Source: Chrysiogenales bacterium (GTDB lineage: Bacteria; Acidobacteriota; Aminicenantia; UBA2199). From it: a stretch of 29,677 bases of DNA. Positions 13,777-21,960 of this stretch are shown piece by piece. Every line of letters starts with the position of its first letter. Position 1 is the first letter of the stretch. A program made the position numbers and the translations under genes. The notes below the pieces were generated by a model. It saw only the letters and a list, made by a program, of their open reading frames with translations. It did not search any database and was not told the DNA's origin. The DNA is taken from assembly GCA_004525465.1 (NCBI GenBank), contig SPCN01000002.1, positions 1 to 29,677 of the forward strand. Reading direction: 5' to 3'.

Positions 13777-15060
13777 ATGGGTGTTTATCTATCCAAACGT
13801 GCCGATTACGTAAAACTGTACCTGGCTTTGTGGCTGGTCGTTTTCATTGGTTTGTGGGCGAATTTATTTCGTGAATTCAGTGAACCGTTCCGCGTCACTA
13901 CCATTTCTTATTTCCTGGTGTACCTGGGGGCCTTGATCGGCGCCTATTTTATTTTGGCGCCGCTTTTTAAAAACCGGGCCATCACATTTGAAAAAAGCAA
14001 ATGGCTGCCGTTCATTCCGGCCTTGCTCCTGCTCCTGCATTGGCTGTTCCAGCAAATGGACCTGATGTTCGCCCCGGGGGGACGCCTGGACTATTTTTCC
14101 TTCAACATCCTGGTAAGTCCGCTGTTCATTCTCTTCCTGTTTTTGGGCCTGCTGCTTTACCTGCTGGCCGCTCAACCGCAGATCATGGACGCCGTATTCG
14201 TCGGCATGAAAAACTCGCTTCGTCTTTTTGTCTCCATCGCTTTTCTGGCCCTGGGGCTGATCAGCCTGGCCCAGATCATTCAGGCCTTCTCCGCCCTGGT
14301 CAAGATCGGCACCGCCAGCAACGCCTGGCGTAATTATTCGCGCCTGGGCGTGTTTTCAAGCGGCGGGCTGCTTGTGGCCCTGTTGCTCAACCTGGTCTTG
14401 ATGCTGGTCCCGCTCTGCGGCTGGGTGCTGCTGCAGAAGCTGCTTGGCAAAGCAACGCCCAAGTGGGACAAAGTACTCAAACTGCCTTCGCGCTGGTTGG
14501 GCGCCCTGCCCCTGATCCTTATCGGCCTGGCCGTTCTGGCTCAGCCCGAGACATTTTATCAACCCTGGTTCATCATCACGGCCATTTTTTCATTTGTTGC
14601 CATTCTGGTCAATTTCCTGGCTGCCAGCCAGAATCCTGTTGCCGTCGGCATTGTCAAGCTGGCCGAATCGTTCTTTTTCTATCCCTACCGCTATTTCCGC
14701 AAGATCGTCGCCTACGGCAAGCAGGACCTGGAAGTGACCGAGAACGAAAACGCGGGAATCGATTATTTTTGCTACACCATCAAGGGTTTTATCTGTATTG
14801 CCATCCTGGTTTTCTGGACGCTGCTGGCTGTTTATCCCATCCTCAAATACTATGGGCTCAATTTCCTCACTTTGCCGCTGCAGCTCGATTTTTTCCCGAT
14901 TGACAATTTTCACGGCCTGCTCATCTACCCGCTGGCTTTTTTCATCTTCGTGCCCATATACGCCCTGCTCACCACTATTTTATATGAAGTGCTGACTACG
15001 CTGCTGCAGATCCTGGTCAAGATAAACAAATTCTTCAGCAAGCTGCTGGACAAGAAATAA
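13777..15060 (+). CDS. multi-pass membrane protein of unknown family
   Basis: A 427-residue protein I do not recognise. It has about ten strongly hydrophobic segments, for example residues 15-29 (LYLALWLVVFIGLWA), 40-60, 82-98 and 112-131, and then pairs up to the C-terminus. A charged central loop (FFFYPYRYFRKIVAYGKQDL then EVTENENAG) probably faces the cytoplasm. The C-terminus is Lys-rich (FFSKLLDKK). No catalytic or transport motif is obvious. The start ATG at 13777 is fixed by a strong AAGGAGG, and the gene has its own promoter inside the end of the PAP2-like gene. It may act in the same lipid or envelope process as its neighbour, but this is only inferred from position. Confidence 0.85.
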   Translation: MGVYLSKRADYVKLYLALWLVVFIGLWANLFREFSEPFRVTTISYFLVYLGALIGAYFILAPLFKNRAITFEKSKWLPFIPALLLLLHWLFQQMDLMFAPGGRLDYFSFNILVSPLFILFLFLGLLLYLLAAQPQIMDAVFVGMKNSLRLFVSIAFLALGLISLAQIIQAFSALVKIGTASNAWRNYSRLGVFSSGGLLVALLLNLVLMLVPLCGWVLLQKLLGKATPKWDKVLKLPSRWLGALPLILIGLAVLAQPETFYQPWFIITAIFSFVAILVNFLAASQNPVAVGIVKLAESFFFYPYRYFRKIVAYGKQDLEVTENENAGIDYFCYTIKGFICIAILVFWTLLAVYPILKYYGLNFLTLPLQLDFFPIDNFHGLLIYPLAFFIFVPIYALLTTILYEVLTTLLQILVKINKFFSKLLDKK

Positions 15061-15082
15061 TTTAGATCAAATCGGGATCGAT

Positions 15083-15136
15083 AGTAGCGGTTCAACATGA
15101 TCCTGGCCAGGATCATGTTGAACCCTACTTTTTTTG
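15083..15136 (+). terminator. terminator made of an 18-base perfect palindrome
   Basis: The arm GGTTCAACATGATCCTGG (15089-15106) is followed at once by its exact reverse complement (15107-15124), with no loop. AGTAG and CTACT extend the pairing (15083-15087 and 15125-15129), and a T run follows (15129-15135). It ends the membrane protein gene on the plus strand. The minus-strand lipoprotein gene ends exactly at its edge, so it may also act from that side, although no T run is seen there. Confidence 0.85.
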
Positions 15137-15874
15137 CACCAGCACCGTCTTCAGCCAGATCTTGCGTTCGGTTTTGAAATTTTCCCGGGTCATGCCGCGC
15201 CCAGGGCCCGGGCGCGCACGGTCCAGATCCGCTCTATCCAAACCTGGCAAGGGCTCGATGTTCCAAAGCAGGCCGATGCCAAGGGCTTTCCCTGGATCGT
15301 GGTTCAGTCCCGGCCACTCAGCCAAGGCCTGGAAGGGAATGCGCCACTGGTAAGCGAAATCACCCCAATCGTCGCTTAGGCGGATGGACGGTCCCAAAGA
15401 ACCGTCGGCGCTGATGAAGGTTTCCTTGCCGCTTTTGCGGTTCACTATTTCCAATAGCGCTGCTCCGTCAAGGTTTTTTTGTTCAGGCAGCCGCGCTTCC
15501 GGGCCCGCCATTTTTCGCCGCTCCTGTTCGCTGACATGGACCAAGCCGAGTTTTTGGGCTTTGCCGCCATTTTCGTCCAGCCACAGGGTCAAGCTGGCGC
15601 GGCTGGGAGGCCGCTGGCGGTGGCTGATATCGGGTGAGAAAAAAATATAAAGGAAACGATCGTCATTTCCCACCCCGACCATCATGCCGTTTTCGAACAA
15701 ATGGCTGGTTATTTTATTGCTGAAATCCTCAATCCGGCCATCGGCGCCGGCCGCAAAGGCCAGCCATTGGCCGGGGATATTCTGCAGGCTGCGGCAGCCC
15801 TGCTGCAGAAACATGGCCACTGCCGCAATCATGAACATAACGACTATTGCCGGGCGCGATTGGCTTATTTTCAT
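15125..15874 (-). CDS. lipoprotein of unknown function
   Basis: A 249-residue protein with a lipoprotein signal: a hydrophobic stretch (about 10-23) and then LQQGC, where Cys27 would be lipidated. The mature part has several beta-like segments (FLYIFFSPDI, ASLTLWLDENGG, FAYQWRIPFQAL) that recall carbohydrate-binding family 9-like or outer-membrane-associated folds, but I cannot assign a family. A short basic region rich in Pro and Arg follows. The ATG (15872-15874) has AGGAGG. It lies 78 bases after ccsA on the same strand and may be cotranscribed with the cytochrome c maturation pair. Its stop codon is part of the palindrome at 15083-15129. Confidence 0.8.
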   Translation of the reverse strand: MKISQSRPAIVVMFMIAAVAMFLQQGCRSLQNIPGQWLAFAAGADGRIEDFSNKITSHLFENGMMVGVGNDDRFLYIFFSPDISHRQRPPSRASLTLWLDENGGKAQKLGLVHVSEQERRKMAGPEARLPEQKNLDGAALLEIVNRKSGKETFISADGSLGPSIRLSDDWGDFAYQWRIPFQALAEWPGLNHDPGKALGIGLLWNIEPLPGLDRADLDRARPGPGRGMTRENFKTERKIWLKTVLVQKK

Positions 15875-15952
15875 TTTATCGACCTCCTGAAAAAAATCGT
15901 GACTGGCTCTTATTTTATAACAATTGAGGAAAAGGATCCTTGCAGACGGAAT

Positions 15953-17635
15953 TTAACCGTGGCTTTTTTTTAGGACCAGTGGTATGGCCACCACGAGGAA
16001 AAGGATTTCGCCGAAGACAAAAGCCAGCAAGCCCCTGGCGGCTCCGGATGTGAATCCGTAAGCGTGCAAGCCCACACCAAGCAGGTTGACTCCGAACCAG
16101 GCCATGACCACGGCGATGATCGCTCCGATGCTGCCGGCCGCCAGGCCGATATGGCCGATCCAGCCGGCCAGGCGGGCGTGGAACAGGATGGCGCAGCAGA
16201 TTATGATCAGCAGGGCGCCGTTCTCCTTGGGATCCCAGCCCCAGAACCGCCCCCAGGACAGGTCGGCCCAGATGCCGCCCATCACCGTACCGATGCAGGT
16301 GAATGCCATGCCGAAGGCCAGGGCGGCGTACAGCGGCCGGGCCGTGCTTGCCGCCGCAGCGGAACGGGGCGCGTGCAGTTCCTGGACAATGACCACGTGG
16401 CCGATGATGCCGGCGACCACGCAGCCGGCGTAGCCTAGTGAAATGGTCACCACATGGGTGGCCAGCCACAGGTTGGAATCGAGCACTGCCGCCAGCATGC
16501 CCATGGTGTCGCCGTCCAGGCTGTAGCGGCCGGCGATGACCAGGAAGGCCAGGCCGCTGATCGCCCCGGCCAGGATGCCCAGGGCCTGCTTTTGCCACCA
16601 GGCCATAAGCAGACCCATGACCACGCCGGCCCAGGCGACGAAAACGAAGGTTTCGTAGAGGTTGGTCACCGGCGGCCGGTTCATGATCAGCATGCGGGCC
16701 GCCAGGCCGAACGTATGGAACAGAAAGCCCAAAAGCAGGCACAGCTTCGCCCAGCGCTCGAGACGGAAGCGAGGAATCGCCAGGGAAAAAAAGAGCAGCA
16801 GCAGCGCCAGGCCGTAGATCAGTTCGGCCTTGAAAAAAGGGTCCAGGCGGTTGTAAAATATTTCCAGGGAGAGCTTGCGGTCGGAGAAGGCGCCCAGCGG
16901 AAGCCTGTTGCGCACCGACCGGCTGAAGGCGTCCAGAGCGCGTTTGAAATCACTTCCGTCAGCCTTCACATAGGCCTGGGCGGCCTGGGCCAGGAGGGAA
17001 ATTTCCCGCTGCATGGCCGCCGGCAGGGAAGAGCCGCGGGCAAAGGCCTGGGCGGGACCGAGCCATTCTTCGTCAGGAGAATCGGCAAGCGGCAGCAGGG
17101 CAGGCAGCTCCGGGGCGCTGCGTGGATCGCGGCCTGCCTCCTCACCAGGGCGGGCGAAATGGAAAGCATTCAAAAGGCGGTTATATGCGGAAACATTGTA
17201 AAAGAGGCGGATGGCCTCGTTTTCGACCCGGCCTCTGCTGCTTTCGTCCTGGTCCGCGTACTGGAAAGCCAGTTGGTGCAGCCTGCCCAGGCCGGGGCGC
17301 AGTTGCGCAAAGCTTAAAGGGCGGCGTTGCCAGCCTACCATGTCCATGGGCTTTGCCAGCACGTCTAGGTTGACCAGGAATATATTGTCTTCAAGTGTTT
17401 TCTGGGGAGTAAAGAGGACCCGGGCCAGCCAGGAGCAAGCGTCCATGCCGTCCAGGGTGGAACGGCCGGAAAACTGCTTGAGCAGGTTGCGTGCGAAAGT
17501 GTCCATCGGCTTTTTTCGCCCCTGTTCCAGGACTACCAGGCGCCGGAACGGTTCCAGCGAAAAAGGAGTGGCCGCCTGGGCTTCATGTCCCTGCAGCCAT
17601 AAGGCCAGCAGGGCAAGTATGGTGATCTTTCTCAT
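15953..17635 (-). CDS. ccsA: cytochrome c biogenesis protein CcsA (system II, ResC-like)
   Basis: A 560-residue membrane protein. It has a signal-like N-terminus, a large extracytoplasmic domain (about 22-265), then eight or so membrane spans. The heme-handling WWD-type motif reads WGRFWGWDPKENG (461-473). Candidate heme-ligand histidines are His307 (FHTFGLAAR), His394 (ATHVVT) and His486 (FHARLAGW), and the family sequence PPVTNLYETFVF is present. Together with ResB it attaches heme to apocytochromes c outside the cytoplasm. The extra N-terminal domain is seen in several CcsA proteins of anaerobic diderms. The ATG overlaps the resB stop by four bases (ATGA). Confidence 0.92.
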   Translation of the reverse strand: MRKITILALLALWLQGHEAQAATPFSLEPFRRLVVLEQGRKKPMDTFARNLLKQFSGRSTLDGMDACSWLARVLFTPQKTLEDNIFLVNLDVLAKPMDMVGWQRRPLSFAQLRPGLGRLHQLAFQYADQDESSRGRVENEAIRLFYNVSAYNRLLNAFHFARPGEEAGRDPRSAPELPALLPLADSPDEEWLGPAQAFARGSSLPAAMQREISLLAQAAQAYVKADGSDFKRALDAFSRSVRNRLPLGAFSDRKLSLEIFYNRLDPFFKAELIYGLALLLLFFSLAIPRFRLERWAKLCLLLGFLFHTFGLAARMLIMNRPPVTNLYETFVFVAWAGVVMGLLMAWWQKQALGILAGAISGLAFLVIAGRYSLDGDTMGMLAAVLDSNLWLATHVVTISLGYAGCVVAGIIGHVVIVQELHAPRSAAAASTARPLYAALAFGMAFTCIGTVMGGIWADLSWGRFWGWDPKENGALLIIICCAILFHARLAGWIGHIGLAAGSIGAIIAVVMAWFGVNLLGVGLHAYGFTSGAARGLLAFVFGEILFLVVAIPLVLKKSHG

Positions 17636-18435
17636 GGCCGCACCTTTGCGGACCGCGGATTTTTCAGCGCTGCGGCCAGCATGGCCAGGAAATGGCCGGC
17701 CAGCCCCAAGAACAGCAAGGCGCTGGCGATATAGGGCAGCCAGCGGCCCGAGTTGCGTACCACCGAGAAGGTTGAGCTTTCACCCCCCAGGCCGTCCTCC
17801 GCGTAAGATGACTGGTAGAATGTGTAATCTTGGTAACGCAGCGGCCGGTTCATGGAAATCACCGCCCGGCGCCTCGTGTTTGCGGATACGATCTCGACCC
17901 GGCTGGAAAAACTCCTGGGAATGCCGCTGCCCGGATGCATGGTTTTTTCGAAATCGAGCAGTTTGATCTTGATCGGCAGGATGACTTTTTCCTGATTCCG
18001 GTCGAGTTGGCTTTCCTCCGCTCCGACACTGATGGCGACATCGCTGCTCTCTCCTTCGCGCAGGGTCAGGAAATACTCCTGGGCCGTTACCGCGATGAAA
18101 AAACCTCCGCCAATGAACAGCAGCAGGCTGTAGTGGACCAGGAGCAGGCCGGCCTGGCGCCAGCGGTATTGCAGGCGGAAAAAAACGGCTGCCAGCAGGT
18201 TGATAAAAAGGAGCATGCTTATGAGCAGCAGGCCCGGCAGGGGGATGACCCCGAAAAGCCGGATGATCCAGGCGCCGAAAACATCACGCTGGGCGGCGTA
18301 GATGCCGTTTTCGGCCTGGTAGATCGTGCCGGCGATGACCAATGCCGCCAGCAGCGCCAGGGCGATGACGGTCAACTTCAACGAAGCCAGCCGGCGGATG
18401 AAACTGGAGAGGCCGGAACTTCTTTTTTTATTCAT
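17632..18435 (-). CDS. resB: cytochrome c biogenesis protein ResB/CcsB-like
   Basis: A 267-residue protein, shorter than the usual ResB. It has membrane spans at about 20-40, 58-82, 95-115 and 225-250. The last loop, about 115-225, lies outside the cytoplasm and ends in the ResB-like YQDYTFYQSSYAEDG. The segment RWRQAGLLLVHYSLLLFIGGGFF is also family-like. ResB and CcsA together form the system II heme lyase. The ATG at 18433-18435 has GAGG eight bases upstream; the GTG two codons earlier would overlap that site. It is coupled with ccsA by the ATGA overlap. Confidence 0.88.
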   Translation of the reverse strand: MNKKRSSGLSSFIRRLASLKLTVIALALLAALVIAGTIYQAENGIYAAQRDVFGAWIIRLFGVIPLPGLLLISMLLFINLLAAVFFRLQYRWRQAGLLLVHYSLLLFIGGGFFIAVTAQEYFLTLREGESSDVAISVGAEESQLDRNQEKVILPIKIKLLDFEKTMHPGSGIPRSFSSRVEIVSANTRRRAVISMNRPLRYQDYTFYQSSYAEDGLGGESSTFSVVRNSGRWLPYIASALLFLGLAGHFLAMLAAALKNPRSAKVRP

Positions 18436-18473
18436 TTCCACGCCTCGCTTCAGGGCATTGTTTCATTACCTTT

Positions 18474-18502
18474 ACTATATCATTTTATACATGGAGCGGC
18501 AA
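18474..18502 (-). promoter_or_regulatory. candidate promoter of resB-ccsA
   Basis: On the minus strand TTGCCG (18497-18502), a 17-base spacer and TATAGT (18474-18479). It matches four and five of six consensus bases, and lies 40 bases before the resB ATG. Confidence 0.45.
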
Positions 18503-18515
18503 TCCGGCCGGCCGC

Positions 18516-18549
18516 ACGCTCTCCCGCCGGGCGGAAAAACCGGGAGCGT
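18516..18549 (-). terminator. hairpin after the alkaline-phosphatase-fold operon
   Basis: A 9-base stem (ACGCTCCCG type) with a 2-base bulge, lying 18 bases past the stop of the first sulfatase-like gene. There is no T run, so it is a weak terminator or a processing hairpin. Confidence 0.35.
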
Positions 18550-18566
18550 TAATGTTTCCGCAATCT

Positions 18567-19886
18567 TCAGCGGACGTAGCCCAGCGTCTTCAGCTCCTCC
18601 AGGAGTTTTTCGTCGATCTTGATCTGGCTGAGATCCTGGGGAAAGACAGGGCAGCGGGTCTTGAACGCCAGGAACAGTCCGTTCAACTTGTCGGCGACGG
18701 GCTCGGTCCCGGGGCGACCGAACTGGTTGATCCGTTCGCGCGGATGGCTGCGGGTGTCGTAGAGTTCGCGGAACTGCTCGTCGGTAACGATGTATTTCCA
18801 TTGGCCCCAGATCGTCGCCCGCAGGGAGGCCTCGGGGCCGCCGGGGATGCTTGTAAGCAGCGTGGCGAAGAGCGGTTTTGGCGACCGTTGACCGTCCACG
18901 CGCATGAACGGCCAGAGGCTGACCCCGGAAAAACCCTCGCCCGCCTTCATCCCCAGCATAGCGCCGATGGTCGGCATGATGTCCACGGTGGAGACCTCCT
19001 GGGGGAGGCGCTGCGGTGCCAGGGCGCGGCTCCAGAAGAGCAGCGGCACGCGCAGCACTTCGTTGTAGAGCGACTTGCCGTGCCCGGTCTGGCCATGCTC
19101 GAGGAATTCCTCTCCGTGGTCGGCGGTGACGACCAGAATGGTGTTTTCCTTCCAATTCAGTTCGCTGAACAGTTCCCGCAGCTGCTCGTCGACGGAGCGG
19201 ATCTCGCTGTCGTAGCGGGCGATGGCATCCTGCAGCTCGCCGCTGCCCGGAACATACCAGGGTTTGCAGGCCAGGTAGGGGGCATGCGGGTCCATGTAGT
19301 GCAGATAGAGAAAATAGGGTGCGGCGGCGCGCATTTCCTTTTGCCACTGCCGGGCCTGGCGGCTGACCTGGGCGGCGCCGAGATTGTTCATGGTGACGAA
19401 GCGGTCGAAGCCCCGGGTGAAGCCCTCCGCTTCGCAGATGTTGAGGTTGTCGGCTACCGCGTATGTCCGGTAACCGCTGTTGCGCAACCATTCGCTCAAG
19501 GTCAGCACCGATTGGGGGATGCGGTTCAGTCGTAGCGAAGAATTTTGGGCCTGCTGGTTCAGGGTGACGATCAGCCCCTTGTGAACCCCATGCTGGAAAG
19601 GATAGAGCGAAGTCAGGATGGATGCGGTGGCCGGCGAGGTGAACGTGGAGGTCGAATAGCAGGATTCGCATACCACGCCCTGGGCGGCCAGGTCGGTGAG
19701 GAAGGGGGCGGTATTGAGCCGGTAACCGTAGAACGGCAGGTGGTCCTGGCGCAGCGTGTCGATGACCACCAGCACCACGTTGGGACGCGCCTGCGAGGTG
19801 CCGCTCCGGCAGGCCGACTGCCCGCACAGCACCGGCAGCAGCGCCAGAACGAGCAGCCACTGGAGCCGGTCATTGCCGCGGCGCAT
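18567..19886 (-). CDS. sulfatase/alkaline-phosphatase-fold protein with Thr nucleophile (1)
   Basis: A 439-residue exported protein with a hydrophobic leader and a possible lipidation Cys (GQSAC). The alkaline-phosphatase-superfamily core is clear: metal-binding NVVLVVIDTLRQDHL at the N-terminus, DPHAPY, and TADHGEEFLEHGQTGHGKSL with the second metal cluster. At the nucleophile, true sulfatases have C/S-x-P-x-R for formylglycine formation. This one reads TSPATASILTSLYP, so Thr83 replaces Cys and Thr87 replaces Arg. It is therefore not a formylglycine sulfatase and may be a phospho- or lipid-head-group transferase or phosphodiesterase. It ends in LKTLGYVR. The ATG (19884-19886) has AAGGAG and overlaps the glycosyltransferase gene by 17 bases. 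Confidence 0.85.
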   Translation of the reverse strand: MRRGNDRLQWLLVLALLPVLCGQSACRSGTSQARPNVVLVVIDTLRQDHLPFYGYRLNTAPFLTDLAAQGVVCESCYSTSTFTSPATASILTSLYPFQHGVHKGLIVTLNQQAQNSSLRLNRIPQSVLTLSEWLRNSGYRTYAVADNLNICEAEGFTRGFDRFVTMNNLGAAQVSRQARQWQKEMRAAAPYFLYLHYMDPHAPYLACKPWYVPGSGELQDAIARYDSEIRSVDEQLRELFSELNWKENTILVVTADHGEEFLEHGQTGHGKSLYNEVLRVPLLFWSRALAPQRLPQEVSTVDIMPTIGAMLGMKAGEGFSGVSLWPFMRVDGQRSPKPLFATLLTSIPGGPEASLRATIWGQWKYIVTDEQFRELYDTRSHPRERINQFGRPGTEPVADKLNGLFLAFKTRCPVFPQDLSQIKIDEKLLEELKTLGYVR

Positions 19887-21957
19887 GGTTCTCCTTCTCG
19901 AGCTGTTGCACGATGACCAGATTGCGCCGAGCATTGGCGTCGTTGGCGTCCAGGGCCAGGGCGGCGAGGAATTCGCGCTTGGCACCCTCGCGGTCCCCGA
20001 GCTGCAGCAGGGCGATGCCCAGGTTGTTGTGGGCGCTGGGCAGGAAGCGCTTGGCGGCGATGACCAGGCGCAGGGGTTCGATGGCCATGTCCGGGTAGCC
20101 GATGGTGACATAGGCGGCCCCGAGATCGTTCAGCAAAGCGGGATCGTCGGGCTTGGCGCCCAGCTGTTCCAGGATGCCGCGCACCAGCGGGAAACGCGCC
20201 GCGGCATCGCGCTGGCGTCCGAGGCCGCGCGCGAACTGCGCGCCCCGCAGGGCCGACTCGTTCTCGGGTTCCACGCGCAGCACCTGTTCGTAGTGTTGGC
20301 CGGCTTTCTCCAGTTCGCCCAGGCGCAGGCAGAGGTCGGCCAGGTGCAGGTGCGCCTGGACATCGTCGGGATAGCGTTCCAGGATGCGCAGGTAGCATTT
20401 TTTGGCTTCCTGCGCTTGCTTCTCCTGCTCATAGATCACGCCCAGGTTGCCGTTGACTTCGGGATTGAGGGGATCGAGTTCACTGGCCTTCAACAGCCAG
20501 CCCTTGGCCCGTTCCGTATCTCCCTCCTTCAGCAGCTTGGTGGCCAGGTTATAGTAGGAGTCGACGCTGAAGTCGCGGCTCATCGGCCCGACCCGCCAGT
20601 TGCAGAACAGCAGCAGTGCCGACAACCCGGCCAGAGGCAGGATCGCCTGCAGCCAGCGCCGTTGCCGCAGAACGTCCCATAGTCCGAGCGTGCCATAGGC
20701 GGCGAACAGGGCCAGGAAGGGCAGGACGTTCAGGCGGTAGCGTGAAGTGACGAAAAAGGCCAGCAGCACGGCTGCGTGGACCAGAACGAACACCAGCGGC
20801 AATCCCACCCCGGGAACGCGGCGGCGCAGCGCCAGCGCCATGCCCAGCAGGGCCAGCGGCAGCAGCAGCCCAAAGGGGAAGGCCAGTCCTTTTTTCCAGA
20901 CCAGCAGGGAGAGGAGCGGCGAATATTGCCGGAAGGGGTAGATGTCCTGGTCGCGCATGATCTCGTTGCCATTGGCCAGCAGATTGAGTTTCCTGAGCAG
21001 CAGCCGCGTGTAGCCCGCGGGATCGGCGGCAATCAGGCCGAGGGCCTTGTTCATGAAGTAGGCCGACTGCCCGCCCGCCTTGTGGATGCCGAGGCGGATC
21101 GGCTCGTTCAGCAGTTCGTCCCACTCGTAACCTGGCCGGATGGCCACCTTGCGCTCGTAGTCCTTGCCGTTGGAGAGATAGAAATTGATGCCGGCGTTGG
21201 TGCTGATCGGCACGAATTCGCGACCGATGCGCCAATTGCGCCAGGTGACGGGCGCGATGACCAGCAGCAGTCCGGCCGCGAAAACAGAGGCCAGCGCCAG
21301 CCTGCGCCAGGGCCCGGGGCGCCCGGTTTTTTTGCGCCATTGCCTCCAGGCGTATAACGGAATGACCAGTGCCAGGGGCAGAACCACCGACATGGCCAGG
21401 GCCGACAAGCCGAGCAGCACGCCGCAGGCCAGCGCCCGCGGCAGGGACGGTTTTTCCAGCGCGGCGATAACGGCCAGGGCCAGCAGCAGGTTGAGGAAAA
21501 CGACCAGCACCGGGGCCAGGATTTCCCCTTCGTAAAAAAGCATGGTCCCGTACAGGGAGAAGGCCAGCGCCGCCGCCATTCCCACCCGGCGGTCGAACAA
21601 TCGCCCGCCCAGCAGGTAGAGCAGCCAGACATTGGCTGCGCCCATGGCCATCTGCACCAGGCGCACCAGGTAGAGATCGCGGCCAAACAGGGCGTAGAGC
21701 AAGCCGAGGAAATAGGGGTACAAAGGCGGCTGAAAGAACGGCACGGGAACGGGTTCCTGTCCCGCGGCGATGCGCACGGCCATCTCGTCATAGGTCTGGG
21801 CATCAACGATTGTGTAGTGAAAAAAAGGATTGGACGAAATTTGCTGCAGGTACACCAGGCGCACCACCAGGGAGACGGCCAAAAGGATCAGGAGATGAAC
21901 GAGGACAGCACGGCGCTTGCTTGGCGCGCTTGCGGTTTTTGGCGTGTGCTTGCCCAT
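19870..21957 (-). CDS. GT39/PMT-like membrane glycosyltransferase with C-terminal TPRs
   Basis: A 695-residue fusion. The N-terminal part (about 15-450) has about ten membrane spans. Its first extracytoplasmic loop carries the catalytic-type acids Asp52 and Asp57 (VDAQTYDEMA), followed by FFQPPLYPYFLGLLYALFG, as in dolichyl/undecaprenyl-phosphate-sugar transferases (PMT_2, ArnT-like). The C-terminal part (about 470-695) is a series of TPRs (YYNLATKLLKEGDTERAKGW, NGNLGVIYEQEKQAQEAKKC, and later NNLGIALLQLGDREGAK). It probably adds sugars from a lipid carrier to a protein or lipid at the outer face. The ATG (21955-21957) has no clear Shine-Dalgarno and starts three bases after the previous stop, suggesting coupling. 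The acceptor is unknown. Confidence 0.88.
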   Translation of the reverse strand: MGKHTPKTASAPSKRRAVLVHLLILLAVSLVVRLVYLQQISSNPFFHYTIVDAQTYDEMAVRIAAGQEPVPVPFFQPPLYPYFLGLLYALFGRDLYLVRLVQMAMGAANVWLLYLLGGRLFDRRVGMAAALAFSLYGTMLFYEGEILAPVLVVFLNLLLALAVIAALEKPSLPRALACGVLLGLSALAMSVVLPLALVIPLYAWRQWRKKTGRPGPWRRLALASVFAAGLLLVIAPVTWRNWRIGREFVPISTNAGINFYLSNGKDYERKVAIRPGYEWDELLNEPIRLGIHKAGGQSAYFMNKALGLIAADPAGYTRLLLRKLNLLANGNEIMRDQDIYPFRQYSPLLSLLVWKKGLAFPFGLLLPLALLGMALALRRRVPGVGLPLVFVLVHAAVLLAFFVTSRYRLNVLPFLALFAAYGTLGLWDVLRQRRWLQAILPLAGLSALLLFCNWRVGPMSRDFSVDSYYNLATKLLKEGDTERAKGWLLKASELDPLNPEVNGNLGVIYEQEKQAQEAKKCYLRILERYPDDVQAHLHLADLCLRLGELEKAGQHYEQVLRVEPENESALRGAQFARGLGRQRDAAARFPLVRGILEQLGAKPDDPALLNDLGAAYVTIGYPDMAIEPLRLVIAAKRFLPSAHNNLGIALLQLGDREGAKREFLAALALDANDANARRNLVIVQQLEKENHAPRQ

Positions 21958-21960
21958 GTT

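Noticed and set aside
18475..19860. A 461-codon minus-strand frame overlapping the first sulfatase-like gene
   Set aside because: The product is Arg/Pro/Gly-rich with low-complexity character, and the alternative frame shows the complete alkaline-phosphatase-fold motifs. It is a frame shadow caused by high GC.
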